A stretch of 64,000 bases of DNA from Akebia trifoliata (GCA_017979445.1 CM030718.1:16284760-16348759); one strand, 5' to 3'; numbered from the stretch's first letter, positions 34,931-48,600 are shown. The notes: a model not told the origin generated them from the sequence alone. A program made the numbers and translations.

Positions 34931-36600
34931 GATCGAGTCATGTGTCTGACTTCCTCACAGTTGAAGGAAAAATGGTTCATCTTTATTAGTTAACATATAG
35001 GTATCCTCGTCTTCAAACTCTTTTAGGTCCATCTAGGCTAGTAGGTAGTTGGTGAATGTAGGACTATCATAATGAGGTGGGGAAAAATAATAAATCTCTA
35101 AGGATAGATCAAATGGTTTGAAACTAGTGGAGAAAATATCATTGGCAATCATAGGTCCAATGAGAGGGTAGCTAGGTGGTTTGAATGAAATTGAATGGAT
35201 GAGTAGGACTAGCTCAAAAGGTAATTGAGTAGTAGATACCATGTTTAGTGACTAGGGAAGCTGGAATGTTAGTAAAGGGTTCATAGTAATATTTGGTTAG
35301 GCAAAAGGCGACGTAGTGACTTTCTTTGCATCGATGAGGTCTTGAATATGGTAAAGAATGAAAATACAACAATCAGTGTGATGACTGGGATTTTGGTGGA
35401 GTTCACAAAATAAGTTAGGGTTGTCAAAAGGTGGAAGAAGGTTTGGTAAAAGATGAGGTTGGAGGGGAGTAATAAGTCATTTCTTAAGTAATTTTTGGAA
35501 TGTTGTGCTAAGGCTCATCCTTAGGCTAGTGAATTGTTAATTGGATCTTGGCCAATTAGAGGCAAGTTGATTCGAAGGTAAAGGTTAGGTAATAAGTTGA
35601 GCGGGAACAATAGGGGTGGCAGATGGGTTGGCTAGATGGAGTTGATTGGTACTAGGTTTGGGGTTGACAAATGGTTTTTTCTATTTGTTATCTAAGGAGT
35701 TGATAAGGATCCCAGAGGTAAATGCATCTTCAAGTTGACTTCCAACATTTAATAAAGACTTGAATGTGGGAATTACTGAGCCACGAGAAGTTGGACATAG
35801 CCTTGAGTGAGATTCTTCATAATGATGGCTACTTGTTCATTTACCAAGGGTGGTCTGTTATACATTTGTGCAATCTTAGTTCTCAATTGACTAATGAAAT
35901 CAGTGAAGGTTTTCCCATTCTTATATTTTGTTGCTTCTAGATCTCTTCGAGAAGTTTTAATTTCAGTGTTACACTTGTATTAAAGCTAGATCAGTTTCAA
36001 GATATCTTTTCATATCTTAACAACAGACGGGTCTTGAGAATTAGCTAGCGTAGCACCGATCCAAACAAAGTACACTAAAAGAGTAATGCCATTTGATAAA
36101 CATTGAATCCTAGAAGTTGCATATTATTCACAGAACCTTTAGGTGCGTCCTTGTACAATCTATACTACTGAACGTCTCTATTTCTGGCATTACAAATTTG
36201 TCAAGTAATTGTAGTTTAAGGATAAGATTTAGTACTTTAATGTCTATTGCAATTTCTTCAATCGCTCTGATACTCTTTCGAATTGCTTCCAACTGAGTCA
36301 TTCGATTGACTAGCATAGTTTCAATTATAGATTCTTCATCTTCATCCAATTCAAAAACTTTTTGAGGGTGTTTGGTTGTGTTGTTTTCTACTCTTTTATT
36401 TTTCAATTCATTAAAGGGGGTTTTCACTGATTCTGAAGCGCGTTCTAATACCTCAACCTTTTTGTTTATACTATTTATGTATGTGGCATAGATTGTCATG
36501 ATCATGCGGATCTCTAGCAGTTTAGATTCTGACGTCATCCTCGATTGTGTGCTTGGTGTTGGTATTCGTGCCAACTAACTAGATGATGATCCCAACTAGG
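34931..36600 (-). pseudogene. gag of Ogre-like element D, minus strand
   Basis: Reading from 36574 downward gives a coiled-coil-rich N-terminus and LDKFVMPEIETFSSIDCTRT. After more decayed sequence come KPPSYPLIGPMIANDI and SPTFTNYLLA. These align with element C gag on the plus strand (LSEKFVMPEMDKFSGMGCAK; KPPSYPLVGIAFTDEV; SPTFTSYLLA), so C and D belong to one family. Stops and indels are frequent in the middle. The 3' end coincides with the end of gag at RHMT and meets the copia fragment. Confidence 0.82.
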
Positions 36601-36959
36601 GGGAGAATGCTTTAAATTTGAAGCGATGGTAACCTAAAACCCCATCTAATATAATTTGATCATTATTCAATTTAGGGTCCCCCTTTTGATATTATTCAAT
36701 TGATCAATCCCCTAGATTCGAAGTTACTAACTAACGAGCCATACCGGTCTATAGATATTTAGATTAATATAATTTATTCAACAAGAGTCATTTGAGAATT
36801 TTGAAGCTTTATTGAGGGTGTATCGACTATCTATAAATGACTTAGCATAAAAACAAAGAAAACAACTACTTTAACTATTTTTTTAAAAGAAAAAGACAAT
36901 AAGAAGACTCTCATCTTCCCAAGAATATAAAATGTTGACTCAATCTAAAATTTCTACTA

Positions 36960-38060
36960 AATCCTGGACTATGTGCACTTTGGATTCTTCTTCCATTTTT
37001 CGGGTACCGGTTTGACTTCTATTTTTACTATCACCCAATAATCCCATGCAATCGCTATATATGATATACCAACTAAGTACTCAATCTTGTAATAGGGTAT
37101 CTCTACCCAAGGTAGCTGAAGGTCCATGAAGAAAGCCCCATCTCTTGCGGTATCATCCCTAGGTCATAGAAAGATGTGTCCAACAAGCCTATAAGAGTCA
37201 TATAGTTGTATCTTACTGAAGTGAGTACGGTATCTTAGTCTGTTCCCCTTGTTGGTTTTTTCCTGTTGACATCTTGTTCTATCAAAGTATTAAGCCAATC
37301 CCTTAAGTTTTCTATGGTGGTGAAGTCCAATAATACATCCTTATTCGAGAATCTATCACATTTACTTCTTTTGATTTGAAGAAATTCTATGTGAAATCGA
37401 ATACACAACCATAAGTAGAGTAAATATAGACTTCCTCTAAAACCCACCCCCTCATGTTTATGGACGTTTGACAGTCCATCCAAGGTTTCGATGAGTATTG
37501 TAGGAACTGGATTTGCCTTGTCTCGAAGTTGTCTAGCCATATCTAGGAAGAAACATGATATGAATTTTCCCATCTTGAATGATACCAGGTAGAACTCTAT
37601 CAATAATACCAAACATACAGTAAAGTCTCGGGCTTTCCTTTGTGATTCTGAGACTAAATCCCAAGGGTTTTCATGTACGGGGGTTTGATGATCTTCAAGA
37701 ATAATGGTCATATTCAAAGACTTATTTTTTAAACCTTTTTGGTTTCTTCGCCTTGATCCTCATTGCAAGTTCCTTTCCGAACCCGTTTCATAGTGACGAT
37801 CTGATCATCGATCCTAACATGTCTATTCCCATGAAGTTATAGAAATCTTTATGTGTTGGGCATAATGTGACTAAACCAAAGCGGAATATGTGATGTGTAG
37901 GGTCCCAGAAAGTCGTCATAGCACATAAAAGGTTCTAGTCAACATTTAGTATTCTAAGAGAGAATAGGTTTTGAAGTCCATATGCACCAAAGTAATTTTT
38001 TTACAACCATAAATGAGTCGAAGGCCCGATGGGTGTAGAATTTCATGAAATTTTAAGTCA
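36960..38060 (-). pseudogene. ORF1 of Ogre-like element D, minus strand
   Basis: In the minus direction the region from about 38000 reads like element C ORF1: a WDPTHHI...GLVTLCPTHKDF block (C has WNPHFHIFHMGYMHLCPTHE). The best open part is 37717-37235, with ARQLRDKANPVPTILIETLD and GFRGSLYLLYLWLC against SQLSRKVNPVPLILAENFLS and SFKGSPYLLYM in C. This extra ORF before gag marks Ogre-type Tat elements; its function is unknown. Several frameshifts. Confidence 0.72.
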
Positions 38061-38960
38061 TCTAGAAAAAATACTATTCTTTACTTCATTCAACCAAGCC
38101 ATTTTAATTGATTCACCCTTCAATGTGAGATTTTAAAAAATGATTCTAATATGACAATCTTGTAATATTGGATCTGCTGGATTAAACTAGCTGAAGTGAA
38201 ATGTTGGGACTACATACCCAATCAAATTTAGGCCGGTTTGACCCAAGGGACCCAAATGATTTGATTAGATTACTTAATCTCCTATACCTTAAGTCGATTG
38301 GTCGAATCAGTTTATGTATGATCCTTGAGATCTACTTATCAATTGGGCCAACTAGTTTAAGTTGTATTGTCCAATATGTCTCATCAATTAAGTCTATTGG
38401 CATTGTACCAGTATTGCAAGTCCAATTTGAGTGGTGTGAACCAGTCCACCCACTTACCTTTTGGTTAGATTGGAAGAATGCTATCCATGAACACTCATAA
38501 TCGGTTCAAGTCATGGCTTAATTTGACTGCACCTAAGTTTGGATCTCTAAGCTCACTATATGATTAAGGTTAGGTTAAGACAAAACTTCATTTCTTTAGT
38601 CTAGAACACTGATATACCTCCCAATTTTACTTAGTTAGACAGTACGTGATGTTCCAGTTTACTATACCCAAAGGTGCTAGAATGAAGCTGTAACATTCGC
38701 ATGCATCACCCAAGGGACTAGGTTGGCTATGTTCTGATTACAAGGTTATTGAGGGTTATAAAATGATACAAACTTTGATATGCATGCTTGTGAGTGTGTG
38801 AAAAAAGAAGAATACACCCATGGAATTTTTGCGAATCATAAACATGCAAGCATAATCATCACAAAAAACATACAAGGAAAAATAAAAAAAAAAAGGACAA
38901 AGAAAAGTTAACTTATACTAAAGTCTTCTTGGGTCAACTGGGTTAAGTTAAAAAAAAAAG
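38061..38960 (-). other. Leader of element D
   Basis: Non-coding, between the PBS and ORF1 of the minus-strand element. No open frame of note; one plus-strand frame at 38201-38500 is treated as chance. Confidence 0.45.
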
Positions 38961-38980
38961 GCAACCAATGGAGTCACCAC
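38961..38980 (-). other. Primer-binding site of element D
   Basis: On the minus strand GTGGTGACTCCATTGG lies about 15 nt after the LTR end. It resembles the TGGCGACTCxGCTGGGG primer-binding site of Ogre-type elements. Confidence 0.6.
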
Positions 38981-38994
38981 TAAAGTGCCATCAC

Positions 38995-40699
38995 GATCCA
39001 CGAATGATACGGATCCTTGTGTTTTTTGGAGTTGCCACCTAGTTTAGGTCTAGGAACCATAGAATGACTCTAAACGGAATTCAGGTTGGTCTACGATAAA
39101 TACAACGAGTAAGATATTAGATTATGATTTTTGGAACAAGTTAAGCATCGAATCTACCCGATCAAGACGATCGGTCTCTACTACAATCTAAGATTATCCT
39201 ATAGTCAATATGTAAAGACTAAAGTTCAAACTAACAGTCAAAGTATCTTAAAATCAACTAAAATAGTCTATGTTCAAGGCCAAAGGTCTAAAGTCAATCA
39301 TCATTATCACCTTATGTCAGGTTAGTCAATTGAATATGAAGCTATAAATCTTTTTTGAATCGTATGAGGGAATTTAAACATGTTAATTGATTTCAATTGA
39401 TCCACCGAGGCATGCATTGATTAATTTGGGTCATAATGCACAAAAATCACTTATTGGAAAAATAAATTTGAGTACCAATACACACAAAAACCCCATGAAT
39501 TGACTAGGAATCAATTCCATCAATAAAAGGAGAAAAAATAACTATCCATGTGCATGAAATTCAATGAGTCAACTCAACCCTTATTCGTGAAATTGAAATC
39601 AAATTGATTCAACTTATTAAACAACAAAATATGTTAGTCAACTCAGCTATTGTGACTCGAGTTAAAAAAGAAACGAATTGGCCCACATGCCACATAAAAA
39701 TCATGATCCAATTATCTTAGAAATTAGAGAGACGACTCCCTTTAGTTTTATAAAAAAATTCTAATTTAAATCCAAGTTAAAAGATAACATTGAGTTGACT
39801 CAATTGATATTGATGAAGGATTTTTGACTTGACTTAATTTTCTCAAAATCTTATGGATCGAGCCATTAAAAAATCGTGATTAACTCGATAAACAAAAATG
39901 AGCTTATCTGAACCATTAGTAAAATCCATTGTAAACGCATGATGAATGATAAAAAATCTTACCTTCGTAATGCATAGTGGTTGCTATTGCTTCCTTCAAT
40001 GAAATAAGAAAGGAGAGTGAGAGGTAGTGCTAACGAATGAAACCAAGAATGAGATTGAAGCAAAAAAGAAACGTTAAGGAAGATGAAGGCTAAGAGTATG
40101 AGTGAGGCTTTTATAATGGTGTGTGTGTGTGTGAGGGCTGAGATAAATCGTGTACGAGTTGAAATAGGTGTGAGTGAGGTTGAGATGAATCATGTGGGCA
40201 GAAAATCAAAAGGCTGGGTAAGTGAAATCGAGAGTTTGGGGTTGTTGTTAGGTGAGTAAAAGAACGAAATCGAGAGGTTGGAGTTGTTAGGTGTAAAAAA
40301 TTGAAAGGGTGGAGGTCTGTTGGATGATAACAAATGAAAAGGTAGAGGGTATGTAAGGGTGCTATGAATGGCAACTGTGTTGGGTAAGGAAGATGAGAAT
40401 GTAGGGAGATGGTGATAAAGGTTGATGGAGTCAGGGAAAAGAATGAATGGTGTGAGGGGGCTGCTGATAGGCGTGACTAAACGAAAAGAGTATTGGGAGT
40501 ATAGCTGATGAGAGGGTGATGAGAAGATGAAGAGAACATGAAAGGTTGTTGGGACGTTGGAAGAAGAAGTCAATCCTTTTCTTTTTTTCTTTTTGGATTC
40601 TATTCTTCTCAGCATTTTTTATTTTAGTTTCTCTCTTTTTGCCGAATCTAATTACCCTTTTAGATTTCATGGGGTGAGCCTTTTATATAGAGTGAAGTG
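38995..40699 (-). mobile_element. 5' LTR of element D (family C), minus strand, 3' portion
   Basis: The minus-strand end GTTCCTAGAC...AGGTGGCAACTCC...CGTGGATC matches the end of the solo LTR at 55630-57115 (GTTCCTAGATC...AGGTGGTGACTCC...TGTGGATC). Further in, GTAGAGACCGATCG...GATGCTTAAC matches GTAGAGACCAGCAT...GTGCTTAAC. The LTR is cut at 40699 by element B. Its upstream part should resume after 59546, where homology is weak. Confidence 0.7.
40680..40690 (-). promoter_or_regulatory. Putative TATA box of element D LTR
   Basis: CTATATAAAAG on the minus strand, followed by a purine-rich leader. Position fits U3/R of the LTR; element B is inserted just upstream of it. Confidence 0.4.
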
Positions 40700-41196
40700 T
40701 GTGGGGGGATAAATCCCTCAACAATAGGAGAAAGCGATTGGGTCAAAGGAATGTTCCGTAGATCGCATATTCCAGATGCTCCCGTTTCCAAACCAATATA
40801 AGTCATGAGATCTGGAAGAATAACAATCCAAGAAGATAAAGCGCACAAATCCCTGGATTCTAGGGATTCAAGCATAATATCTTAAGAAAATTTTTAACTT
40901 CAAGGGATGAGGCGTTGACCTTTCCAAGAAGGAAAGGAAATAAGAGGGAAACGGAAAAATATGAAAAGGGACTATAAAGAGAATAAATAATACATAACAA
41001 AGGTATGCAATCCTAACTTAAAGGAGAGAAGAAATTCTATAAAAATTCTCTGATAAATATAACTTTGGCATTGGAGGCACTTTTTTTCAGGGAAGAAGGC
41101 CAGACAGAGTTAAATCATGAGCGTGTGCTCTAAGAACTTATGCTGATATCGAGACTCAGTCTTCATTTTCAAATCATCACAAAATCAACCTCCACA
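40700..41196 (+). mobile_element. 5' LTR of Retand-like element B
   Basis: 497 bp, TGTGGGGGGATAAATCCCTC to CAACCTCCACA. It is paired with the LTR at 59039-59546, same order throughout and roughly 85-90% alike by eye. A degenerate TATA (TATAAAGA) is at 40973. The following ATTGGCATCTTTCATGGGA at 41197-41215 is the primer-binding site. Flanking bases AAGTG (left) and AAGAA (right of the 3' LTR) may be a worn 5-bp target duplication. Confidence 0.88.
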
Positions 41197-41634
41197 ATTG
41201 GCATCTTTCATGGGAATGAAAGAAAGAACACAACGAACACATGGCCAACACTAGTAATATAAGAAGAAGAATAACAGTAAAGGCAGACGTTGTAGGAGCT
41301 GTAGGAAATGCTGACTGGGCAATAATAGTAGGGACAATGGAGAAAAGGCATGCCTAGGGTGAACAGGACAATCTGTCGACATTGGGCATTCAGCAATCCT
41401 TAGCACAGATCAGGGGAGATCTGTAGTGAAACCTGGATTGTCAATTGGAGGAAATACGAGAACTCAGAAGGGAGAACGAGCATCTGAGAGAGCAAAGGGG
41501 AGAAGAATCAGGGAATTATGGAGGAACTGAAAGAGAAGGAGGCCAGTATTCTAGGGACCATGATCCCGAGGTAAGGAGTAGAGGGAATCGAGCCGTCATG
41601 GAGTAAGGTGCACCACCAAATCTCCTCACTATAG

Positions 41635-42640
41635 GTGAAGTGGAGGATCTGCTCAAACATAGAGAGGAGGATGCCGCAAAGCGAGGGCAAGTCGATCGTT
41701 AGAGACTTGAGAACTTTCCTATTCTCTACTGTGATTACAAGTACAGTACCACTGAGGAAGTTCCACATGTCGAAGTTCAACTCTTTTGATGGGACGAAGG
41801 ATCCTGTGGAGCATGTCATGTACTACAAAAACATGATGATATTGCATTAAGGAGATAATGCATTGATCTGCAAGTTGTTCCCCTCAACTCTTCAGTTAGG
41901 AGAACTTTCTTGGTTTCAGGGTCTCCCATCTAGAATAATTCAAAATTTCAAACAGCTATAGGCAATCTTTGTGGCCTAGTATATCTATAATCGGAGGAAA
42001 AAAGTCAGGGTCAATGTTATGTTCTGTTTGCGACAAGAGGAAGAGGAGAGTGTCTAGGAATTCACGGCTCAATTTAGGGGCCTACTCCTCTCGGTGGAAA
42101 ATCCAGACGATGGTATGGTTGTTCTAGCATACGTGAGCGCAATCATACCAAGAACTAGGTTACATGAAGAGCTAGTAACAAACCCTCTAGAGAGGATGGA
42201 GGACCTTTACGTGGTGGTCGAAAAATTCATTACTTTAAAGGAAACTGTGAAGAGCAAGTCTTGAGAAGCTTTAGTGATGTCAAGCCCAGTGCCATCGATT
42301 AACATAGATCAGGGAAAAAGGAAAAAGGAGGCAGCCATGGGGTAGGAAAAGAAAAAGACGAGGGAGCACGGGAGCCGAAGTTTATGGAATTCAAAGAAAG
42401 TCATGACGTCGCTGACGATGAGGCCTTCTAAGATATTGAGGCACATCAGGGATGATTCGAGTTTAAAACCAGCCCCTCCGAAGTACCAGGGGCAGCCAAG
42501 AATGCCTTACTACGAATATCATTAGGCGAAAGACCATCCGACTGACAACTGTTAGAAGTTGAAGCATGTCATTCAAGATATGATCGATATAGGCAAGTCA
42601 AGAGGTATGTAGTAGCAGTCGCAAAAGATCCGAGGAGATG
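41635..42640 (+). pseudogene. gag of element B
   Basis: Reads KFNSFDGTKDPVEHVMYYKN, then ALICKLFPSTLQLGELSWFQ, VNVMFCLRQEEEESV and PRTRLHEELVTNPLERMEDL. This is the retrotransposon gag core (Retrotrans_gag type). A zinc-knuckle-like end near 42540 is degenerate. Stops and small indels are scattered through it. Confidence 0.8.
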
Positions 42641-42644
42641 GGAT

Positions 42645-43310
42645 TTGCCACCACCGCCTCAACGAGAATTTCCAACTCAAGAGGATAAAAATCAGAGGGT
42701 GGCAAAAACAATAATAGTAGAATTAAGGATAGACAGATCGTCAGGGGTTCAACATCGCTCAAAGGTTAGGAAGGTGAAGCATGACCAGGAAGTCTATCAA
42801 GTAACGAAAGGGGTTGTGGTGGCTCGGGTACCAAAATCGGTGTGGGGGAGCAAGGCAACAGTATTCACACCCGGAGATTTGGAGGGGGTGTCCAGCCCTC
42901 ATATCGATGCTCGGCTAGTTACCTTGGAAGTAGGTCCGATTGATTTGAGAAGGATACTCATCGATGCAGGAAACGTAGTTGACATTCTGTTCTTATCAGT
43001 TGCTGAGTGTATGGGTGTGCTCGGGGGGATAGAATGATTTGAGATCAGTATCTACAAATTTAGTGGAAGCTCAATGACATCTGTAGGAAAAATTACCCTA
43101 CCCGTGTTAGTCGATCCGAAATTTATTATGACCAGGTTCGTTGTGATCAATTCTAACTCAGCATATAATGCTATCCTCGAAAGAAGGTAGATCCACTCGA
43201 TGCAAGCCATACCCTCCATGTTCCATCAAGTTACGCATTTTCCAACCCCATAGGGGCCCATAGAAATTCGTAGAGATCAGTCTATGACTCGTCAATGTTT
43301 TCCTGCTTAA
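42645..43310 (+). pseudogene. Aspartic protease of element B
   Basis: LRRILIDAGNVVDILFLSVA holds the active-site position as D-A-G, where D-T/S-G is normal. It is followed by SGSSMTSVGKITLPVLV and NSAYNAILERR (usually SAYNAILGR), then AIPSMFHQVTHFPTP. Order and spacing match Tat-lineage proteases. Changes in the catalytic triad and stops make it inactive. Confidence 0.82.
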
Positions 43311-43544
43311 CAAAAGAGAAAAGGAGAAAAGAACATCAATGGAAGATTGAGAAAGTAAAAAACAACTCCGTCAACCCTAAGGAGCAATAGCAATTATAAA
43401 ATATCTTGCATGCAGGCTGGGTGTCAACGGTAGAATAGGTAGTAGATGTTGATTTGGGAGGGCATGGTATGCACCGAACCTTCATTGGGTCGGAAATGAG
43501 TAAGGAAAAGACATATAGTATGGTTGAGTTCTTAAAACATAATA

Positions 43545-44395
43545 AGGATGTATTTGCATGGTCGTTCGAGGATATGCCTGGTATCAACCCATAGGTACTA
43601 AGCCAACAGTTGCATGTGGACCCCAGTTTCTGACTTGTTCAATAGAAATCTTGGAAGTTGGCACCAAGGTTGAGATAAACTGTAAACGAGGAAGTGACAA
43701 ACATTTTAAAAGCTGGGTTCATAAGAGAAGTACAGTTCCCGACATGGATCGCGAACATAGTGGCAATACCAAAAAAGGATGGTTGGGTAAGAGTTTGTAT
43801 TATTTTACTAATTTAAATCAGGCATGTCCGAATGACGAGTTCCCACTTTCAATGATTGATTGTTTGATAGACGCTACGGCTGGACATGAGAGGCTCTCAT
43901 TTATGGATGGGTACTCTAGTTATAATCCGATCCTGTTGCCTCTCGAAGATCAAGAGAAAATCGCCTTTATCACTGAACAAGGGTTGTTCTGCTATACTGT
44001 GATGTCATTCGGATTGAAGAATGTTGGGGTTACATACTAGAGGCCAGTCACGAGGATGTTTGAAGATAAACTAGGTCACACCATGGAAGTTTACATCGAT
44101 GATATGCTAGTAAAAAGCAAATGAGCGAAAGATCATACGACCCATCTAGAAGATACGTTCATTCGTTTAAGAAAGTATAAGATGCGCCTCAACCTGAAGA
44201 AGTACGCATTTAGGATTTCTTTTGGAAAATTCCTAGGGTACATGGTCACGAGAAGAGGAATAGAAGCCAACCCAGATTAATAAGGGCGTTGACGAAAATG
44301 GCTTCACCGACCAACATAAAACAAGTGCAGAAATTAGCAAGACAAATAGCCACACTCAACAGATTCGTATTAAGGTCATCAAATAAGTGTAGACC
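43545..44395 (+). pseudogene. Reverse transcriptase of element B
   Basis: A frame change near 43780 precedes NQACPNDEFPLSMIDCLIDA, LSFMDGYSSYNPILL and FCYTVMSFGLKNVGVTY. The catalytic box VYIDDMLVKSK at about 44089-44121 is intact. RLRKYKMRLNLKKYAF and FGKFLGYMVTRRGIEANPD complete the thumb and connection. At least four stops. Confidence 0.87.
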
Positions 44396-44854
44396 CCTAT
44401 TTTTACTACTGAAAAAGGGAACATGGTTTTTATGGTGGGAAGAGAATGTGAGAAGGCATTCCAGAACCTAAAGGTGTACCTCGGATTGTCACCTGTTCTG
44501 AGTATACCAAAAGATGATGAAACTTTGGGGATATACTTGGCTGTAACGCCTAAGGCAATTAGTTCCATCTTCTTCAGGATGGAAGGAAAGAAAGAGCTAC
44601 CTATATACTTCATGAGTAAGACGTTGGAAGCCTCAGAATAGAAGTACAACCGAATAGAGAAAATCGATCTCATCCTGGTATATTCAACCCAACAGCTCAG
44701 GCTATATTTTTAAGCCCATAGGATCAAGATAATTACGGGTTATCCGCTTCGAGAGATATTGCGCAGAGTCAAAAAATCCAGGAGGATAGCTAAGTAGGAT
44801 GCACACTAGAAGACTTTGACCTCGTCTTTGAGCCGAAAAAAGCTCAAAAGGGTC
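44396..44854 (+). pseudogene. RNase H of element B, truncated by element C
   Basis: LSPVLSIPKDDETLGIYLAV, KKELPIYFMSKTLEASE and ITGYPLREILRRV are recognisable. The expected first catalytic aspartate position reads as Leu-Ala-Val. The domain stops at LSRKKLK, where the C-family LTR begins. Confidence 0.8.
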
Positions 44855-45625
44855 TGTAGACACTCTATTTTTGCACTCGCCTGATTAATCAACTCGTCAA
44901 CCCGATCGCAACGGTTCTCAATGATGGATGTTTATTCTAATGCTTTATTTTGTTACCAGATGTGTTTCAGAAATCCGGATGAGGTATCTCGAACTGACAA
45001 AACCTTAGAAATCACGCTACGCTAGGAAAATACACTCCCAGAAATGTAGAAATCATCATATTGCAGACCAAAAAGAAGCTTTACGATAAAAATCACAAAA
45101 AATGACCAAATTACAAAAATACCCTTAACATGAAAACAACCCTAGAACCTACGTTACGCTTAGGAAGACCCATTCAAACACATAAAACAACAAATTGAAA
45201 CCAAGTAAACCACTTCGCCAATTTTCACAAAATTTGACAAAATTACGAAAATACCCCTCATAAGTTAACGACCATTTCATACAAAAAACTTCATAAATGA
45301 CAAAAAAATAATATTCCCATTGAATTCCTTACGAAAAACTAATTCCAAAACATCTTGGAACATTGAAAAACGACTTAAAACGTAAAAAATCTTCTCCGAG
45401 GGTAAAATGGTAATTTCACAATTTTAATAATTAAAAATTTTGAAATTAATAAATAAATCATTAAATAATGTAAAGTGAAACATTAATAAAATTAATTTTA
45501 AAATTTGAACAAAAAAATCGATCAATTAGGCTTTCAGGCAAAATTGTTGATGGTTCGCAAGATATTTCTTTAAGGACCCCTCCATTTGGGGGTCTAAAGA
45601 ATTAAAAATATAATAGAGGGGGGTT
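44855..45625 (+). mobile_element. 5' LTR of Ogre-like element C (first half)
   Basis: It starts TGTAGACACTCTATTTTTGC, then CTGATTAATCAACTCGTCAA. This portion aligns all along with 55630-56430, the first 800 bp of the solo LTR, including TGTTTCAGAAATCCGGATGA, CTTACGATAAAAATCAC... and GAGGGTAAAATGGTAATTT. Homology fades after about 45625. Confidence 0.85.
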
Positions 45626-48600
45626 GTCCACAAATTTAAAATCAATAAAGCAAGACTAAATTCAAGATATTAAAGTCAATCAAATAAGACTAAAGTCAAA
45701 ATTAAAGTCAATTAAGTAAGACTAAAGTCAAGTATTAAAGTCAATCTCATAAGACTAAAGTCAAAACCCTAAATCAATTGTTGTTAGGAACATCAACGTT
45801 TTTTTATTTGATAGCCGATGTGCGATGTATTCCTCAACAACATTATTTATTTATTTATTTATTTTTTAATTTTTTTAATTTTTAGTTTTTATTTTTAATT
45901 TTTCAAAAAAAAAAAAAGCAAAAAAAGTGGTTTTTTTTTATGGTTAGGCATGCTGCCCTATGAACAACAAGGAAGAAAACAAAAAGGAAAAAAAATTAAA
46001 AAAAAAAATTTAGGTTCTCTCACAGCAAGGTGGGGATGGTGTGTAGTAAAAAAAAATCGATTTTTTTAAAAGAAATTTTTTTCGTTTTTCTTGGTTCTGT
46101 TCACATAACACATAAATGGTGTGTAATAAATAAAACTTTTTTTTTCTCTTGCCACATCGTCTTCTCTAAACATCCAACTGATGACGTTTTTTTCCAACAA
46201 AAGCTCCAACCGATCGGCTGAAACCTCGAAAATTTATTCTCTCACAAACTGATTTGGTCTTTGGCATTTTAAAGCGTCATTCTATTTTCGAACATCAGCC
46301 TCTTGAGATGATAGAATCAATTTGGGTTCATCGTTTTTAACAGAGAATGAACCCATCTCTCTGTTATATCGGCTGAACCAGCGTTAATCTTGTGTTTAAG
46401 AGGCGAAATAATCATTCTATTTTCGAACATCATCTTCTTAAGATGATTGAATCATTTGGGTTCATCGTTTTTAACAGAAAACGAACTCACCTCTTTGTTT
46501 TGTCGGTTGAAACCTCAGCCCAATCAGGTTAATATCGATTAAAATCGCTGATTCCTTTTGATTCAAAATAGAATTTTTATTTTTAGAAAAACACCGACTC
46601 GAATTAAAAGATTTTCATTAAGAGTGAATCGGTTTTTGTTTTTTTCTGTTTCGTTGAAAAAAATTCATTATTCGCTGGTTCAGACCGTGATAAATTCAAT
46701 TTGCAAATGGAATCGAACAGAAATACATTCCGATTTAATTCCTAATCATACTTGAAGAGAGTTCGAACTTCGGTGATCAGGCCGATCGGTATTTTCGTGG
46801 CTTCATTCAATCAAATCGCAAATTCATTTAATTCAAAAATCAGCCATTGACATTTAGATTTGTGAGAGTTTCTGACTTGCTGTTTTTTTTTTAAAATGAT
46901 CATTGGTGCTCATCCAAATTTCACCAATCGGTTGAGTTTGAACCTCAAAAGAGCCTTCCAATGTTTTGCTTCGAAAAAAAAAACTGCAGATTTTGTTGTT
47001 TAATTAGCCGATTCGTCTCCGTCGGATTCTGTGGATATTTGTTTTGGATGAAATTAAAAGTGGAATTTGCGCCCGATTTTTTTGAGAGAATTAAATGGGT
47101 AAGTAAGCTCGATTTTACTTTGTTGTTCACGGATTAAGTGATTGTTTTTTTTTTTCTTCTCTCTCCTCGTTTTTCATGATGCTTAAAATTAAAAACTAAA
47201 CCCACACTCTAATTTAATAGAGAATGACTATGGATTCTTTGTGAGTGTTATCCACACACCAATGGTACCAATGTCATTTTGATTATGATAATTAGTCATT
47301 GATTTACATGGAAATTTGGGTGACATTAGCAAAAGATGATGTGTTAATAACGATCCACTTATGGGTTAATTTTTTTTAGGTTTTTTTTTTTTTAAAAAGG
47401 GGGGTTATTTGATTTTAGATCTCCATGCTAGCGATTATCCATTTATCCTCGATCCAATGTGCCTTAAAATTCTGAATTATTTTGGACCATCCAAAATGAC
47501 CCTTGATTGAAACACATAAATAAATATTTCGGATTAAATGTTTGCTTCTAACATGGATATATGCTTGATATGCTTATCTTTAATCATGTGATTTGAATGG
47601 TTTTGATCTTGATTAAGTATTCATGTGATTGGGATAGTTATTTCGATATTCATGTAATTTATGTTATAATGATTGGTTTGATTGGACCAGTGGGCCCATT
47701 TTTTTAGAAAAGGCCCCGGGCACACCCCACCCTGTGTTGCACACACCACATGCACGTTTATTATTTTGCACACTTACACGTCCTATATAGCCAACGTGGC
47801 ACTAGTGCGTGGCCCAGTCTCTTCGGAGATGCGAAGTTATTCATGAAAATCACAACTCCAGTCACATACCTTAGGGTATATCAAACTAGGGCATCAATAT
47901 TGTCTAATCAGGTGATTCTAAGAGGTATATTGATGCACCCAGGCTGGAGCGACCTGAGCCTTTGACCTATTGTGAACCACACAGTCACATGTCCCGATTG
48001 CCAACGTAGTACTAGTATGTGGTCGGTCCCCTCGTGGGATGCCACACCATTTATGAAAGCTACAACCCTTGACTCGTACCCGTAGGTATAAAAGATAATC
48101 TAAGTATATCAATTGCACTTCTTGGTCAAAACCGGTGCCTAAGTAAGATCTTGCCCCGCTGTACCCTACTATACGAGGGGGATAGATTACGTCTATTCTA
48201 GACGAGAGGTATTTAAGTAGGCCCTTACTCAGCATTGTGCGCCACCTCTCAACTGGAGATCAAACTGGCTGTTTTTGACTTCAGAGAAGTGAATTGAAGT
48301 TTTAGATTATCACCTATGCGGTATATCAAATCAAGTCACCACGTATCGAGAGGTATATAGGTGTGCTTGAGTAAGGGTGGCCAGATAAAAATGCATTGCA
48401 CGTAGTAAGCTTAGAGTATAGAAACCTTCCTAGTAGGTCACGACTCGAATTTATCATGGGTGTTCCCAGGTTGTTTATTGAATGGCACATTTTGATTGAT
48501 AAATATATGTGAATGATGTGAATGGTGAGATCAGAGTGTATGATTGTCCTCAAAGATCAAAAATGTTATTTTTGAAAATTAAAATGGGTGCACCGACCCA

